Source: Plantibacter sp. ME-Dv--P-122b
GTDB taxonomy: Bacteria; Actinomycetota; Actinomycetes; Actinomycetales; Microbacteriaceae
Reading direction: 5' to 3'
Assembly (NCBI RefSeq): GCF_030209375.1
Contig: NZ_JARVSC010000002.1
Location: forward strand, 1 to 64,000
Length of the DNA: 64,000 nucleotides
The notes beneath the pieces were generated by a model. The model searched no databases. It saw nothing but the letters and a program-made list of their open reading frames with translations, and was not told the origin of the DNA. Both the position numbers and the translations under genes were made by a program. Positions 42,470-52,648 of this stretch are shown one piece after another; positions within the stretch are counted from its first letter, which is position 1; every line of letters starts with the position of its first letter.

Positions 42470-43344
42470 CGGCCGTCCTCCCGAGATCGGCGCTGGAGAC
42501 CCCGGCCGAGGACCGTGGTGGACAGGGCGGTCGCGACGATCATCAGACCGGGGAACGCCGTGAGCCACCACGCCGTCGCGAGGTAGGTGCGTGCTGCGGC
42601 GAGCATGGCACCCCATTCCGGCGCGGGTGGTTGCGCCCCGAGCCCGAGGTAGCTCAGGGCGGACGCCCAGACGACCGCCTGTCCGATGCCGAGGGTCGCG
42701 AGGACGAACAACGGGGCGACGGCGTTCGGGAGGATGTGTCGGAACAGGATCCGGGCCGGCCCGTGCCCGAGCACTCGCGCGGCCTCGACGAAGTCGGAGG
42801 AGCGGACCTGGAGCAGTTGACCGCGGATGAGGCGCGCATAGCCCGGCGCCGTCGACAGGCCGACCGCGATCGTCGCCGTGACGGGACCAGGTCCCGCGAT
42901 GACGATCACGAGGAGCGCGAGCAACAGGCCGGGGAACGCGAAGAGCACCTCGAGGACGCGTCCGACGGCGAAGTCGGCGATCCTGCCGCCGACCGCGGCG
43001 ATCGTCGCGAGGACGGCTCCGAGGATCAGCCCGATGGCCGTCGCAGCGACACCGATGAGGAGCGAGGTCCCCGCACCGTGCACGACCCGGCTCCAGACGT
43101 CGCGGCCGGACTCGTCCGTGCCGAACCAGTGCGTGAGGGAGGGTGGAGAGAACGCGGCTCGCGGGTCGACCGCCGTCGGTGACGCCGTCGCGAACAGCTG
43201 GGGGGCGAGCGCACAGCCGAGCAGGAGCAGCACCACCGCGGCAGCGACGATCTCGGGTGCACCGAATCCCGACGACCGTCGCCATCCGTGGCGGACCCGG
43301 GCGTCGGGGCTTCCGGACGCCGGGGTGATCGCGAGCCCGCTCAT
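42466..43344 (-). CDS. oligopeptide ABC transporter permease (DppC/OppC type)
   Basis: A 292-residue inner-membrane subunit with about six helices. It has the N-terminal region HWFGTDESGRDVWSRVVHGA and the EAA-type coupling loop EAARVLGHGPARILFRHILPN, both typical of DppC. It pairs with the upstream DppB-like permease to form the translocation path. The ATG overlaps the previous stop codon (ATGA). Confidence 0.93.
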   Translation of the reverse strand: MSGLAITPASGSPDARVRHGWRRSSGFGAPEIVAAAVVLLLLGCALAPQLFATASPTAVDPRAAFSPPSLTHWFGTDESGRDVWSRVVHGAGTSLLIGVAATAIGLILGAVLATIAAVGGRIADFAVGRVLEVLFAFPGLLLALLVIVIAGPGPVTATIAVGLSTAPGYARLIRGQLLQVRSSDFVEAARVLGHGPARILFRHILPNAVAPLFVLATLGIGQAVVWASALSYLGLGAQPPAPEWGAMLAAARTYLATAWWLTAFPGLMIVATALSTTVLGRGLQRRSREDGR

Positions 43345-44318
43345 GAACCGGACCGCCGGATCCGGTCGCGTGGGTCGAGCAGCTCCGCCGCGAGGTCCGC
43401 GAGGAACATGACGACGACGTAGGCCACCGCCGAGCTCAACACCACGCCGGTGACCACCGGGACGTCGCGGACGGTCACCGCCTGGAGCAGCGTCCGTCCG
43501 AGACCGGGCCGGGCGAAGATGGTCTCCACCACCACGGCGCCGCTGATGAGGTACCCGAACGCCCATCCCGACAGGTTCACCGCGGGCACGGCGGCATGGC
43601 GCAGGCCGTGTCTGAGCAGGAGGCCGGTGGTCGATTCACCACGGGCGGCCGCGGAGACGGCGAACGGCGCGCTCCCCGCATCGAGCAACGGTTCGCGCAT
43701 CACCTGGGCCAGGAACCCGGCGACCGGGATGGCCAGGGTCAACACGGGGAGGACGAGCCCGACCGCATCACCCGTACTCACCGGAGGGAGCCATCCGAGC
43801 CAGGTGCTGAAGAGCGTGATGAGGACGGTCGCGAGCCAGAACTGGGGGAGCGACGCCGCCACCAGCTCGACGGCCGATCCGAGGGCCGCGGAGACGCGCC
43901 CACCACGGGTCGACCAGACCGCGAGGCCGAGCGCGAGGAGCCACGCGACGACGAGCGACGCCATCGCCAGCACCAGCGTGCCGCCGAGCTGTTCGGCGAG
44001 CACCTGGGCCACCGGCGTGCGGAGGGACGCCGATTCGCCGAGATCCCCTTGGACGAGTCGGACGAGTTGCGCGAGGTACTGGACGAGGAGCGGCTGGTCC
44101 AGGCCGTACTGCTCGCGCACCCGCTCGAGCGCCTCCGCCGACGCCTGGGAGCCGGGGCCACCGAGATAGGCCTGCGCCGGGTCGCCGGGGATCAGCCGGA
44201 CCGCGAAGAAGGTGACCGTCGCGACCGCCCAGAGCACGAACACCGCGCCCGCGAGACGCGCTCCGATCCGCCCGGCCAGGCGGCGGAGGTCGCGTCCCGG
44301 GCGGCCGATGGAGGTCAC
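43341..44318 (-). CDS. oligopeptide ABC transporter permease (DppB/OppB type)
   Basis: A 325-residue membrane protein with about six helices: the first at about 18-40 (AGAVFVLWAVATVTFFAVRLIPGDPA, quoted here only as VTFFAVRLIPGDPA), the loop YGLDQPLLVQYLAQLVRLVQGDLG and the EAA-like RGESTTGLLLRHGLRHAAVP segment. This is the standard DppB layout. The start is GTG at 44318, whose GTGA overlaps the stop codon of the binding-protein gene. Confidence 0.93.
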   Translation of the reverse strand: MTSIGRPGRDLRRLAGRIGARLAGAVFVLWAVATVTFFAVRLIPGDPAQAYLGGPGSQASAEALERVREQYGLDQPLLVQYLAQLVRLVQGDLGESASLRTPVAQVLAEQLGGTLVLAMASLVVAWLLALGLAVWSTRGGRVSAALGSAVELVAASLPQFWLATVLITLFSTWLGWLPPVSTGDAVGLVLPVLTLAIPVAGFLAQVMREPLLDAGSAPFAVSAAARGESTTGLLLRHGLRHAAVPAVNLSGWAFGYLISGAVVVETIFARPGLGRTLLQAVTVRDVPVVTGVVLSSAVAYVVVMFLADLAAELLDPRDRIRRSGS

Positions 44319-45988
44319 TCCACGAGCCAGGCGTCCCCGAAGACCGGCGTCGACACCGTCGGCAGCGCGCGGACGCCCTGCAGGGAGGTGCTCAGCAGGA
44401 AGTGGTTCTGCTGGTCGTAGAGCGGCAGGATGTAGTAGCCGTCGAGGATGATCTGCTGCGCCTGCTCGTAGAGGAACGCCCGCTCCTCGGGATCGAGGGT
44501 GTCGCTCGCCTGCTTCAGGATCTCGTCGAGCGCGGGGTCGTCCAGCTGGGCGTGGTTCGCGAAGTAGCCGCTCGGCGCCGGGACGATGCCCGAGGAGTCG
44601 TAGAGCACCCGGAGCACGTCCGGTCCCACCTTCGTGTACGGCGCGCTGACGGCCTCGTAGGCGTTGGAGCCGAGCGCCTCGTACCAGCTCGACAGGTCGA
44701 GGAGTTCGAGCTGCACGTCGAAGCCCGCGTCGCCGGCTCCGGCCTGGATCTGCTCGAAGAGGGACTGCTCGGCGGGGATCGACTGGTTCGTGCTGACCGG
44801 GAACCGCACGGTCAGCCGGACGCCGTCCTTCGTCCGCACGCCGTCGCTGTCCTTCTCGGTCCAGCCGGCCTCGTCCAGGAGCGTGTTCGCCGCATCCAGG
44901 TCGTACCCGAACAGGCTCTCGTCGGAGTAGGCGGTGGCCTCCGCGCTCGACAGCGGGGAGTAGGAGCGCTTCGCCGTGCCGAAGAACAGGGACTCGATGC
45001 CGGCGTTCACGTCCGTGGACCTGACGAAGGCCTCGCGCACGCGCTGGTCGTCGAACGGCGCCTGTCCCGCGTTCAGCTCGATGCGGTTCGAGGCACCGGG
45101 ACGTGGCGCGTCGAGGTCGACGATCGTCTTCGAGTCCTTCGCCTGCGCGATCGTGTCGGGCTGCGCGTTGTCGATGATGTCGACGTCGCCGCTCTGCAGC
45201 GCCGCGAATCGAGACGCCGAGTCGGGGATGAAGCGCCACGTGATGCCGTCGAGGTACGCCGGCCCGTCGTTCGCGGCGTCGCTCGGCGCCGAGTCGTAGT
45301 CGGCGTTCCGGACGAGCGAGACGTGGTCCTGCTTGACCCACTCGTCGACGACGAACGGTCCGGTCCCGACCGGGGCGTCGCAGTTCGCCGCTTCGCCGCG
45401 GGCGATCCCCGTCGGCGACTCCATCGCCGTCCACGGCTGCGACAACGACTCCAGGAGCGCGCTGTCGGGAGCGGAGAGGGTGAACCGGGCCGTCGTGGCG
45501 TCGACCGCCTCGACCGACGCGACCTTACCCACGGCGAGGTAGCCCGTGGACGACTTCGTCGCCGGGTCCTGCAGGTGCTCGATGTTCGCCTTGACCGCTG
45601 CCGCGTCGAACGGGGTGCCGTCCGTGAACGTCACGTCCGACCGAAGCGTGAACTCCCAGGTCAGACCGTCCTCGGACGTCGTCCAGGAGTCGGCGAGCCA
45701 CGGGATGATCTCACCCTTCGCGTCTCGGGAGACGAGCGGCTCGAGGAACTGTGCGCTCAACAGGGCCTGCGGGTAGTTGCCACCGACATGCGGATCGAGG
45801 CACGTGGGCTCGGCGTCCCCGCTGGCGTAGACGAGCGTCCCACCGGCCTTGGGCGTGCTCGACGCGGCAGGGGCCCCCGGTGCACACGCCGCGAGCAGGA
45901 CCACGAGCGGGACGAGCGCCGCAGCGACACGCAAGGGACGACGCGAGGACGCAGGGCGTCGACGGGCAGGGGAGGGGGATGCGGGCAC
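44315..45988 (-). CDS. oligopeptide ABC transporter substrate-binding lipoprotein
   Basis: The 557-residue product has a lipoprotein signal: basic start, hydrophobic stretch AALVPLVVLLAAC with lipobox LAAC at about residues 33-36. It is an SBP_bac_5 family protein, with LTWEFTLRSDVTFTDGTPFDA as the family signature segment. It should bind a peptide or similar ligand outside the cell and deliver it to the two permeases. GTG at 45988 has TGGAG 7 nt upstream. As first gene of the operon it is divergent from a TetR regulator. The ligand (peptide, nickel or other) is not evident. Confidence 0.93.
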   Translation of the reverse strand: MPASPSPARRRPASSRRPLRVAAALVPLVVLLAACAPGAPAASSTPKAGGTLVYASGDAEPTCLDPHVGGNYPQALLSAQFLEPLVSRDAKGEIIPWLADSWTTSEDGLTWEFTLRSDVTFTDGTPFDAAAVKANIEHLQDPATKSSTGYLAVGKVASVEAVDATTARFTLSAPDSALLESLSQPWTAMESPTGIARGEAANCDAPVGTGPFVVDEWVKQDHVSLVRNADYDSAPSDAANDGPAYLDGITWRFIPDSASRFAALQSGDVDIIDNAQPDTIAQAKDSKTIVDLDAPRPGASNRIELNAGQAPFDDQRVREAFVRSTDVNAGIESLFFGTAKRSYSPLSSAEATAYSDESLFGYDLDAANTLLDEAGWTEKDSDGVRTKDGVRLTVRFPVSTNQSIPAEQSLFEQIQAGAGDAGFDVQLELLDLSSWYEALGSNAYEAVSAPYTKVGPDVLRVLYDSSGIVPAPSGYFANHAQLDDPALDEILKQASDTLDPEERAFLYEQAQQIILDGYYILPLYDQQNHFLLSTSLQGVRALPTVSTPVFGDAWLVE

Positions 45989-46032
45989 AGGGACTCCAGA
46001 AGGCGATCGACCGGGTGCTGTCGGCCCGGTGG

Positions 46033-46059
46033 CGGCGTCGGACGAATTATTGGACGCCG
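46033..46059. promoter_or_regulatory. candidate TetR operator between the transporter operon and tetR
   Basis: An inverted repeat CGGCGTC-N13-GACGCCG surrounds an AT-rich centre with AATAAT, the probable -10 of the transporter operon on the minus strand. Binding there would block that promoter. It is the most symmetrical sequence in the 154-nt divergent gap. No second copy is seen. Confidence 0.4.
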
Positions 46060-46142
46060 TCTCGGAACCAGCATAGAGCCTCAGCACCACGCCCCGACCC
46101 CTCACACGACGGCTAGGCTCACAGGCGGCGGAAGGAGCCCCC

Positions 46143-46793
46143 ATGGCGAGACCACCGGCACGGAACGCCGTCGGCAGACCCCGACGATCCTCCCGACGCG
46201 TCCTCGAAGAAGCGGCCGCCGAACTCTTCCTCGAACAGGGGTACCCGGGCACCACCGTCGACCAGATCGCGAGCCGCGCCGGCGTCAGCCGCAACACCTT
46301 CTTCAACTACTTCGGCTCCAAGAGCGACGTCCTCTGGGTCGACGTCGACGCCGCGCTCGCCGGACTCGAACGGGCGCTCGCCGCAGGCGGCGACACCCCT
46401 GCAACGGACGTCGCCGACGCGATGCCGTCGTTGCAAGCCGCCCTCCTGGGCATCGCCGAGGAGCGCTCGAACGGTGCCGTGCCCTGGGCGCTCACGCAGA
46501 TCGAACTGATGGACACCGCGTGGGAGCTGCAAGCGTCCGGTCTCGAACGTCTGCTGCGTCTCCAAGCCGTGCTCCGGGTCTCGCTCGCGCGCCTCGCCGT
46601 CCGCGCCGACGAGCTGACAATCCGGTCCGCCGCAGCGGCGCTCGCCGGCGCGATCGTCGCCGGCGCCGGGGCATGGGCGGCCGCAGGTGTCGGCCGGGGC
46701 GAGCTCGGCGACTACCTCCGTCTCGCGATCGCCCCGGTGGTGGACGGGTACGGCCGCGCCCTCGCCCGGATCGACGGGCCGAGTTCCTCGTAG
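46143..46793 (+). CDS. TetR-family transcriptional regulator
   Basis: The 216-residue protein has an N-terminal TetR helix-turn-helix (about 17-63): VLEEAAAELFLEQGYPGTTV then QIASRAGVSRNTFFNYFGSK, which is the recognition helix region. The C-terminal ligand-binding domain is helical and its effector is unknown. GGAAGGAG precedes the ATG, and TAGGCT (46114-46119) is a likely -10. It is divergent from the oligopeptide transporter operon, the obvious regulatory target. Confidence 0.92.
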   Translation: MARPPARNAVGRPRRSSRRVLEEAAAELFLEQGYPGTTVDQIASRAGVSRNTFFNYFGSKSDVLWVDVDAALAGLERALAAGGDTPATDVADAMPSLQAALLGIAEERSNGAVPWALTQIELMDTAWELQASGLERLLRLQAVLRVSLARLAVRADELTIRSAAAALAGAIVAGAGAWAAAGVGRGELGDYLRLAIAPVVDGYGRALARIDGPSSS

Positions 46794-46836
46794 CCGACCC
46801 TCCTCGGAGCCGCTCCGCAGGCTGTACGATGGGACC

Positions 46837-47030
46837 ATCGACATCGATCCGGCCATCACCGGGGAGTCCTCGGCAGAACGGCGACCGCTCAGCGGGAGCC
46901 CAGTAGAACCGAGCGGGTCAGGCCCGTCACAGCCGATGCAGAGCGGCCGTTCCAATGGAGCGGCAAGCGGGGTGGTACCGCGTCGGCAACGCCGGCGTCC
47001 TCGCAGGACCCACGAGACCTGCCAGGAGAA
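46837..47030 (+). promoter_or_regulatory. T-box riboswitch of ileS (translational type)
   Basis: The leader contains the actinobacterial short stem I with specifier ATC (isoleucine) in GGCCATCACCGGGGAG at about 46851-46866, and the T-box bulge sequence GGGTGGTACCGCG at about 46970-46982 with TGGT at 46973-46976. TCCTCGCAGG (46998-47007) is complementary at 9 of 10 positions to CCTGCCAGGA (47018-47027), which covers the ribosome site of ileS. Uncharged tRNA-Ile should favour the alternative fold and free that site. No intrinsic terminator is present in the leader. Confidence 0.9.
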
Positions 47031-47032
47031 CG

Positions 47033-50000
47033 ATGAGCTACCCGAAGTCCCAGGAACCGACCCCAACCGAGTCGGCGTCGAACGGCGCGGCGTTCGGCGT
47101 GACGCCGTCGCCCAGCTTCCCCTCGATCGAGGAGGGGGTGCTCGCCCGATGGGCCGCCGACGGCACCTTCCAGGCCTCCATCGACCAGCGCGAGGGCGCT
47201 CCGGAGTGGGTGTTCTACGACGGCCCGCCCTTCGCGAACGGCCTCCCGCACTACGGTCACCTCCTCACGGGCTACGCCAAGGACCTCTTCCCCCGGTTCC
47301 AGACGATGCGCGGCAAGCAGGTGCACCGCCGGTTCGGCTGGGACACCCACGGCCTCCCCGCCGAGCTCGAGGCGGAACGCCAGCTCGGCATCACCGACAA
47401 GCGCCAGATCGACGAGATGGGGCTCGCCGCGTTCAACCAGGTCGCGCGCGACTCCGTCCTCCGCTACACGGAGGAGTGGCAGGACTACGTGACGCGCCAA
47501 GCGCGCTGGGTCGACTTCGAGCACGACTACAAGACCCTCGACGTGACCTACATGGAGTCGGTCATCTGGGCCTTCAAGCAGCTCCATGACAAGGGCCTCG
47601 CCTACGAGGGCTACCGGGTGCTGCCCTACTGCTGGCGCGACCAGACACCGCTCTCCAACCACGAGCTGCGGATGGACGACGACGTCTACCGCTCCCGACA
47701 GGACCAGACCGTCACGGTCACCTTCCCGCTGGTCGGTCCGAAGGCGGAGAGCCTCGGACTGACAGCCGTCCGCGCGCTCGCCTGGACGACCACGCCCTGG
47801 ACCCTGCCGACGAACGCCGCCCTCGCCGTCGGGCCCGACATCGAGTACGCGGTCGTCCCGGCCGGCCCGAACGGCACCCCCGACGCCACGGTGCTCCGCG
47901 AGGAGGGCTCCGCCCACGCCGACACCGAGGTCCTCGGTGGCGAGTACCTCATCGCCTCCGCGTTGCTCGGCAACTACGCGAAGGACCTCGGCTACGACTC
48001 CGCGGCCGAGGCGCAGTCCGCCGTCTCCCGGACGATCGTCGGGCGCGAGCTCGAAGGCGTCTCCTACGACCGCCTCTGGGACTACTACGCCGACGCCGAG
48101 TGGGGCATGGAGCAGGCCTGGCGCATCCTCGTCGCCGACTACGTGTCGACCGAGGACGGCACCGGCATCGTGCACCAGGCCCCCGCCTACGGTGAAGAGG
48201 ACCAGAAGGTGTGCGAGGCCGCCGGCATCCCGGTGATCGTCTCCGTCGACGACGGCGGGAAGTTCCTCCCGGAGGTGTCCGACGTCGCCGGTCTCCAGGT
48301 CTTCGACGCCAACAAGCCGCTCACGCAGTTGTTGAAGGCACAGGGCCGCCTCCTGCGTCAGGCGAGCTACGAGCACTCCTACCCGCACTGCTGGCGCTGC
48401 AAGCAGCCGCTCATCTACAAGGCGGTGTCGAGCTGGTTCGTCCGCGTGCCCGAGTTCCGCGACCGCATGGAGGAGCTCAACCAGGAGATCACCTGGGTGC
48501 CGGAGAACGTCAAGGACGGACAGTTCGGCAAGTGGCTCGCGGGTGCGCGCGACTGGTCGATCAGCCGCAACCGGTACTGGGGTTCGCCGATCCCCGTGTG
48601 GAAGAGCGACGATCCGGCCTACCCGCGCATCGACGTGTACGGCTCGCTGGACGAGCTCGAGGCCGACTTCGGCGTGCGTCCGACCGATCTGCACCGCCCG
48701 TACATCGACGAGCTCACGCGGCCGAACCCCGACGACCCCACCGGCCGATCGACGATGCGCCGCATCACCGACGTCCTCGACGTCTGGTTCGACTCCGGAT
48801 CGATGCCGTTCGCCCAGGTGCACTACCCGTTCGAGAACCGCGAGTGGTTCGACTCGCACAGCCCCGCGGACTTCATCGTCGAGTACATCGGCCAGACGCG
48901 TGGGTGGTTCTACCTCCTGCACGTGCTGTCGACCGCGCTGTTCGACCGCCCGGCGTTCACGAGCGTCGTGAGCCACGGCATCGTCCTCGGCAGCGACGGC
49001 CAGAAGATGTCGAAGTCGCTGCGCAACTACCCCGACGTCAACGAGGTCTTCGACCGCGACGGTTCCGACGCCATGCGCTGGTTCCTCATGTCGAGCTCGG
49101 TGCTGCGCGGCGGCAACCTCGTCGTGACGGAGGAGGGCATCCGTGAGGGCGTCCGTCAGGTGATGCTGCCGTTGTGGAACACCTGGTACTTCTTCTCGCT
49201 GTACGCCAACACGGCGGTGCCTGGTGGCTACGACGCCGTCTGGCGCACGGACTCCACCGACGTCCTCGACCGCTACATCCTCGCCAAGACGCGTGAACTC
49301 GTCGTCACCGTGACCGACCACCTCGAGGCGTTCGACGCGACCCTCGCCGCGGCCTCGCTGCGGGACTTCGCGGACGTCCTCACCAACTGGTATGTGCGCC
49401 GCTCCCGCGACCGCTTCTGGTCGACCGACGGCGGCGACTTCGACCGCGACGCCTTCGACACGCTCTACACCGTCCTCGAGACGTACTGCCGCGTCGCCGC
49501 TCCGCTCCTGCCGCTCATCACGGAGCAGGTCTGGACCGGCCTGACGGGCGAGCGCAGCGTGCACCTCACCGACTGGCCGGAGCCCGAGGCGTACCCGGAG
49601 GACGCGTCGCTCGTCGAGGCGATGGACCGGGTCCGCGAGGTCTCCGGTGTCACCCTCGCCCTCCGCAAGCAGGCCGGTCTCCGTGTCCGGTTGCCGCTCG
49701 CGTCGCTCACCGTGGTCACGCCCGACCCCGCGTCGCTCGCGCCGTTCGAGGCGATCCTCCGCGAGGAGCTCAACCTCAAGGCCGTCTCCTTCGCCGAGTT
49801 GACCGACACCAGCGGCACCGAGTTCGGCGTCACCTCGCGCCTCTCGATCAACGCCCGCGCGGCGGGCCCGCGCCTCGGCAAGACGGTGCAGCAGGCGATC
49901 ACGGGCGCTCGGAACGGCGACTGGTCCGAGGTCGACGGCACGGTCACGGCCGGCGGCATCGAGCTCGTCGACGGCGAATTCGAGCTCGTCATGGAGGCCT

Positions 50001-50401
50001 CGTCCGGCGCCGCCGGTGGTGTTGCGCTCGCGCTCCTGCCCTCGGGTGGCTTCGCTCTCCTCGAGACCACGCTGACGCCCGAGCTCGAAGCGGAGGGACT
50101 CGCACGCGACGTCATCCGTGCCGTGCAGGACACCCGGAAGGCAGCGGACCTGCAGGTGAGCGACCGGATCCGGCTGCAGCTCCGATTCGAGGACGACGCC
50201 GACGAACGCGCGGTGCGCAGTGCCCTCGACGTGGTCGACCTCGCCGGCGACACCCTGGCGACGTCCCTGACCTGGTCCGACGACGAGGCGCAGGCTGGAG
50301 CGTCGGGCTTCGCCCAGTCGTTCGCGGCCGGGAAGTTCGGCAACGCCGGAGCCTTCACCGTGACCGTCGCGCGCGCAGAGGAGACCGCCGATGTCCGATG
50401 A
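47033..50401 (+). CDS. ileS: isoleucyl-tRNA synthetase
   Basis: IleS charges tRNA-Ile. The 1122-residue class I enzyme has HYGH at 73-76 ([14 protein letters not shown]) and KMSKS at about 658 ([15 protein letters not shown]), with a large editing domain between. The length and the HYGH form match the eukaryote-like IleS type common in actinobacteria. The start follows AGGAGAACG, the site sequestered in the T-box leader. It overlaps folC by 11 nt. Confidence 0.97.
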   Translation: MSYPKSQEPTPTESASNGAAFGVTPSPSFPSIEEGVLARWAADGTFQASIDQREGAPEWVFYDGPPFANGLPHYGHLLTGYAKDLFPRFQTMRGKQVHRRFGWDTHGLPAELEAERQLGITDKRQIDEMGLAAFNQVARDSVLRYTEEWQDYVTRQARWVDFEHDYKTLDVTYMESVIWAFKQLHDKGLAYEGYRVLPYCWRDQTPLSNHELRMDDDVYRSRQDQTVTVTFPLVGPKAESLGLTAVRALAWTTTPWTLPTNAALAVGPDIEYAVVPAGPNGTPDATVLREEGSAHADTEVLGGEYLIASALLGNYAKDLGYDSAAEAQSAVSRTIVGRELEGVSYDRLWDYYADAEWGMEQAWRILVADYVSTEDGTGIVHQAPAYGEEDQKVCEAAGIPVIVSVDDGGKFLPEVSDVAGLQVFDANKPLTQLLKAQGRLLRQASYEHSYPHCWRCKQPLIYKAVSSWFVRVPEFRDRMEELNQEITWVPENVKDGQFGKWLAGARDWSISRNRYWGSPIPVWKSDDPAYPRIDVYGSLDELEADFGVRPTDLHRPYIDELTRPNPDDPTGRSTMRRITDVLDVWFDSGSMPFAQVHYPFENREWFDSHSPADFIVEYIGQTRGWFYLLHVLSTALFDRPAFTSVVSHGIVLGSDGQKMSKSLRNYPDVNEVFDRDGSDAMRWFLMSSSVLRGGNLVVTEEGIREGVRQVMLPLWNTWYFFSLYANTAVPGGYDAVWRTDSTDVLDRYILAKTRELVVTVTDHLEAFDATLAAASLRDFADVLTNWYVRRSRDRFWSTDGGDFDRDAFDTLYTVLETYCRVAAPLLPLITEQVWTGLTGERSVHLTDWPEPEAYPEDASLVEAMDRVREVSGVTLALRKQAGLRVRLPLASLTVVTPDPASLAPFEAILREELNLKAVSFAELTDTSGTEFGVTSRLSINARAAGPRLGKTVQQAITGARNGDWSEVDGTVTAGGIELVDGEFELVMEASSGAAGGVALALLPSGGFALLETTLTPELEAEGLARDVIRAVQDTRKAADLQVSDRIRLQLRFEDDADERAVRSALDVVDLAGDTLATSLTWSDDEAQAGASGFAQSFAAGKFGNAGAFTVTVARAEETADVR

Positions 50402-51770
50402 CCTGATCCCCGGAGACGAGCTGTCCGCAGCCGATGCCGCCGACGCCGTGTACCGCGAGCTCCTAGAACGGCTGGGGGAGGCCCAGCCGCAGCCGCGTCT
50501 CGGCGCCACCAAGCGGGCCCTCGAACTCCTCGGCAACCCGGAGTCGTCCTTCGCGATCATCCAGATCGCCGGGACGAACGGCAAGACGAGCACGGCCCGG
50601 ATGATCGAGAGCATCCTCCGCGCCCACGGGCTCCGCACCGGTCTCTTCACGAGTCCGCACCTCGTCCGGTTCACCGAGCGCATCGGGATCGACGGCGAGC
50701 GGATCTCGGACGAGGCCGTCGCCAGGAACTGGGACGACATCAAGCCGTATCTGGCGATGGTCGACGCCGAGCTCACGGCGGCCGGCGAGCCCGCACTGAC
50801 CTTCTTCGAGGCGCTCACCGTCCTGGGCTTCGCCTGCTTCGGCGACGCACCCGTCGACGTCGCCGTCGTCGAGGTGGGGATGGGCGGTGCCTGGGACTCG
50901 ACGAACGCCGCCGACGCCGAGGTCGCCGTCTTCACACCCATCGACCTCGACCACGTGCAGCGTCTCGGAAAGACGATCGCCGAGATCGCGCGCACCAAGG
51001 CTGGCATCATCAAGCCCGGGGCGCAGGTGGTCTCGGCCGCGCAGCACCCCGACGCGCGTCAGGCGATCGTCGACGCCGCCGTGGCGGTCGACGACCCGGC
51101 CGTGTTCGAAGGCGAGGAGTTCGCCCTCGTGCAGGACGCCGTCGCGGTGGGCGGACAGCTCATCACCGTCCGAGGACGTGCCGGCACCTACCCGGAGCTG
51201 TACCTGCCGCTCTACGGGGACCACCAGGGACGGAACGCGACGCTCGCGATCGCCGCGGTCGAGGCGTTCCTCGGCGGAGCGACCCAGCCGATCGCGGAGG
51301 ACGTCCTGGCGGAGGGCCTCACCGAGGTCGCCTCCCCGGGGCGTCTGCAGCTCATCGGCACCGAACCGACCGTGCTCGTCGACGCGGCGCACAACCCGCA
51401 CGGTGCCGCGTCCCTGGTCGCCGCACTCGGCAGCTACTTCGACGTCGACGAGATCGCCTTCGTGGTCGGCATCCTCCAGGACAAGGACGCCGCCGGCATT
51501 CTGACGACCCTGGCGCCCGCCGCATCCGGCTTCTTCTTCACCCAGTCGGAGTCGGAGCGGGCGATCCCCGCCGAGGAGCTCTCGCGCCTCGCCGTATCGC
51601 TCGACCTGCCGGCGTCGACCTTCGCCGACACGCTCGACGAGGCCGCGGAGGACGCACGGCGCTGGGCCGAGGAGGCGCCGCGCCGGCTGGTGGTGATCAC
51701 CGGCTCGATCACCCTCGTGGGCGAGGCGATCGAGGTCGCCGACGACCGGGAATGGAAGGCGACCGCATGA
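50391..51770 (+). CDS. folC: bifunctional folylpolyglutamate / dihydrofolate synthase
   Basis: FolC adds glutamate to dihydropteroate and to folates. The 459-residue Mur-ligase-type protein has the P-loop AGTNGKTST (60-68), [12 protein letters not shown] and [14 protein letters not shown]. Its ATG lies 11 nt inside the ileS end and its stop overlaps the next ATG, so it is co-translated with ileS and the DUF4233 gene. The N-terminal 25 residues are poorly conserved and GTG/ATG alternatives cannot be excluded. Confidence 0.95.
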   Translation: MSDDLIPGDELSAADAADAVYRELLERLGEAQPQPRLGATKRALELLGNPESSFAIIQIAGTNGKTSTARMIESILRAHGLRTGLFTSPHLVRFTERIGIDGERISDEAVARNWDDIKPYLAMVDAELTAAGEPALTFFEALTVLGFACFGDAPVDVAVVEVGMGGAWDSTNAADAEVAVFTPIDLDHVQRLGKTIAEIARTKAGIIKPGAQVVSAAQHPDARQAIVDAAVAVDDPAVFEGEEFALVQDAVAVGGQLITVRGRAGTYPELYLPLYGDHQGRNATLAIAAVEAFLGGATQPIAEDVLAEGLTEVASPGRLQLIGTEPTVLVDAAHNPHGAASLVAALGSYFDVDEIAFVVGILQDKDAAGILTTLAPAASGFFFTQSESERAIPAEELSRLAVSLDLPASTFADTLDEAAEDARRWAEEAPRRLVVITGSITLVGEAIEVADDREWKATA

Positions 51771-52141
51771 GCGGCATGGCACGGAGTCGGGCTCCGCGGA
51801 GCATCAAGCAGACCCTCGGATCGATCATCCTCGGCTTCGAGATGATCGTCATGTTCCTCGGGGCGCTCGTGATCTTCGGGCTGAAGGCGCTCCCGGCCCC
51901 GGTCGCGTTGATCGGCGGAGCGGTGCTGTGCCTGATCATCGTCGCGACGATCCCGCTCCTGCGATTCCGCTGGGGGTATTGGCTGGGCTGGGCGGTGCAA
52001 GCCGCTATCGTGGCTACCGGCCTGCTCGTGCCGATGATGTTCCTCGTCGGTGGGATGGCCGCAGCCGTCTGGACCTATGCGATGGTCCAAGGCGACAAGA
52101 TCGAGCGTCAGCAGGCGCTCTACCGAGAAGCGAAGGATTGA
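51767..52141 (+). CDS. DUF4233 membrane protein
   Basis: The 124-residue protein has four hydrophobic segments (about 18-40, 43-65, 68-90, 92-112) and a basic N-terminus. It fits the DUF4233 family found between folC and ndk in many actinobacteria, with unknown function. Its ATG overlaps the folC stop (ATGA) and GGAAGG lies 7 nt upstream. The gene ends 2 nt before the ndk start, so it is part of the same operon. Confidence 0.85.
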   Translation: MSGMARSRAPRSIKQTLGSIILGFEMIVMFLGALVIFGLKALPAPVALIGGAVLCLIIVATIPLLRFRWGYWLGWAVQAAIVATGLLVPMMFLVGGMAAAVWTYAMVQGDKIERQQALYREAKD

Positions 52142-52143
52142 CC

Positions 52144-52560
52144 GTGGCTGTTGAAGAAACCCTGGTACTCGTGAAGCCTGACGGCGTCGCACGCAACCTG
52201 ACCGGCGAGATCCTCCGTCGGATCGAGGCGAAGGGCTATTCGCTCGTGGACCTGCGCATGGTCGAGCCGGACCGTGAGCTGCTGGCCGCCCACTACGCCG
52301 AGCACGAGGGCAAGCCGTTCTACGAGCCCCTCGTCGAGTTCATGCTGAGCGGCCCCGTCGTCGCGATCCGCGTCGCCGGCAACCGCGTCATCGAGGGCTT
52401 CCGCTCGCTCGCCGGCACGACCGACCCGACCACCGCTGCACCTGGGACCATCCGTGGCGACTTCGGCCGCGACTGGGGCCTCAAGGTCCAGCAGAACCTC
52501 GTCCACGGTTCGGACAGCCCCGAGTCCGCCTCTCGCGAACTCGCGCTCTGGTTCGCCTGA
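52144..52560 (+). CDS. ndk: nucleoside diphosphate kinase
   Basis: Ndk transfers phosphate from ATP to other nucleoside diphosphates through a phosphohistidine. The 138-residue protein has the catalytic H121 in NLVHGSDS, the start LVLVKPDGVARNL and FRSLAGTTDP. The start is GTG at 52144 with AAGGA upstream, 2 nt after the DUF4233 stop. The frame is open upstream but that reading overlaps the previous gene. It ends the ileS operon at a strong terminator. Confidence 0.97.
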   Translation: MAVEETLVLVKPDGVARNLTGEILRRIEAKGYSLVDLRMVEPDRELLAAHYAEHEGKPFYEPLVEFMLSGPVVAIRVAGNRVIEGFRSLAGTTDPTTAAPGTIRGDFGRDWGLKVQQNLVHGSDSPESASRELALWFA

Positions 52561-52574
52561 CGCACCGACTCCGC

Positions 52575-52616
52575 ACGACGAAGCCCGCCTCCGATTCCGG
52601 GGGCGGGCTTCGTCGT
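52575..52616. terminator. terminator between ndk and the VKOR gene
   Basis: A 15-bp stem ACGACGAAGCCCGCC pairs with GGCGGGCTTCGTCGT across a 12-nt loop. It lies 15 nt after the ndk stop and serves convergent genes. Confidence 0.8.
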
Positions 52617-52648
52617 GTGCGTCGGGCGGCCGTTCGGTCCGCCACCGG

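Noticed and set aside
46889-51013. 1374-codon open frame antisense to ileS and folC
   Set aside because: It covers the ileS T-box and HYGH/KMSKS coding sequence on the other strand and has no family features.
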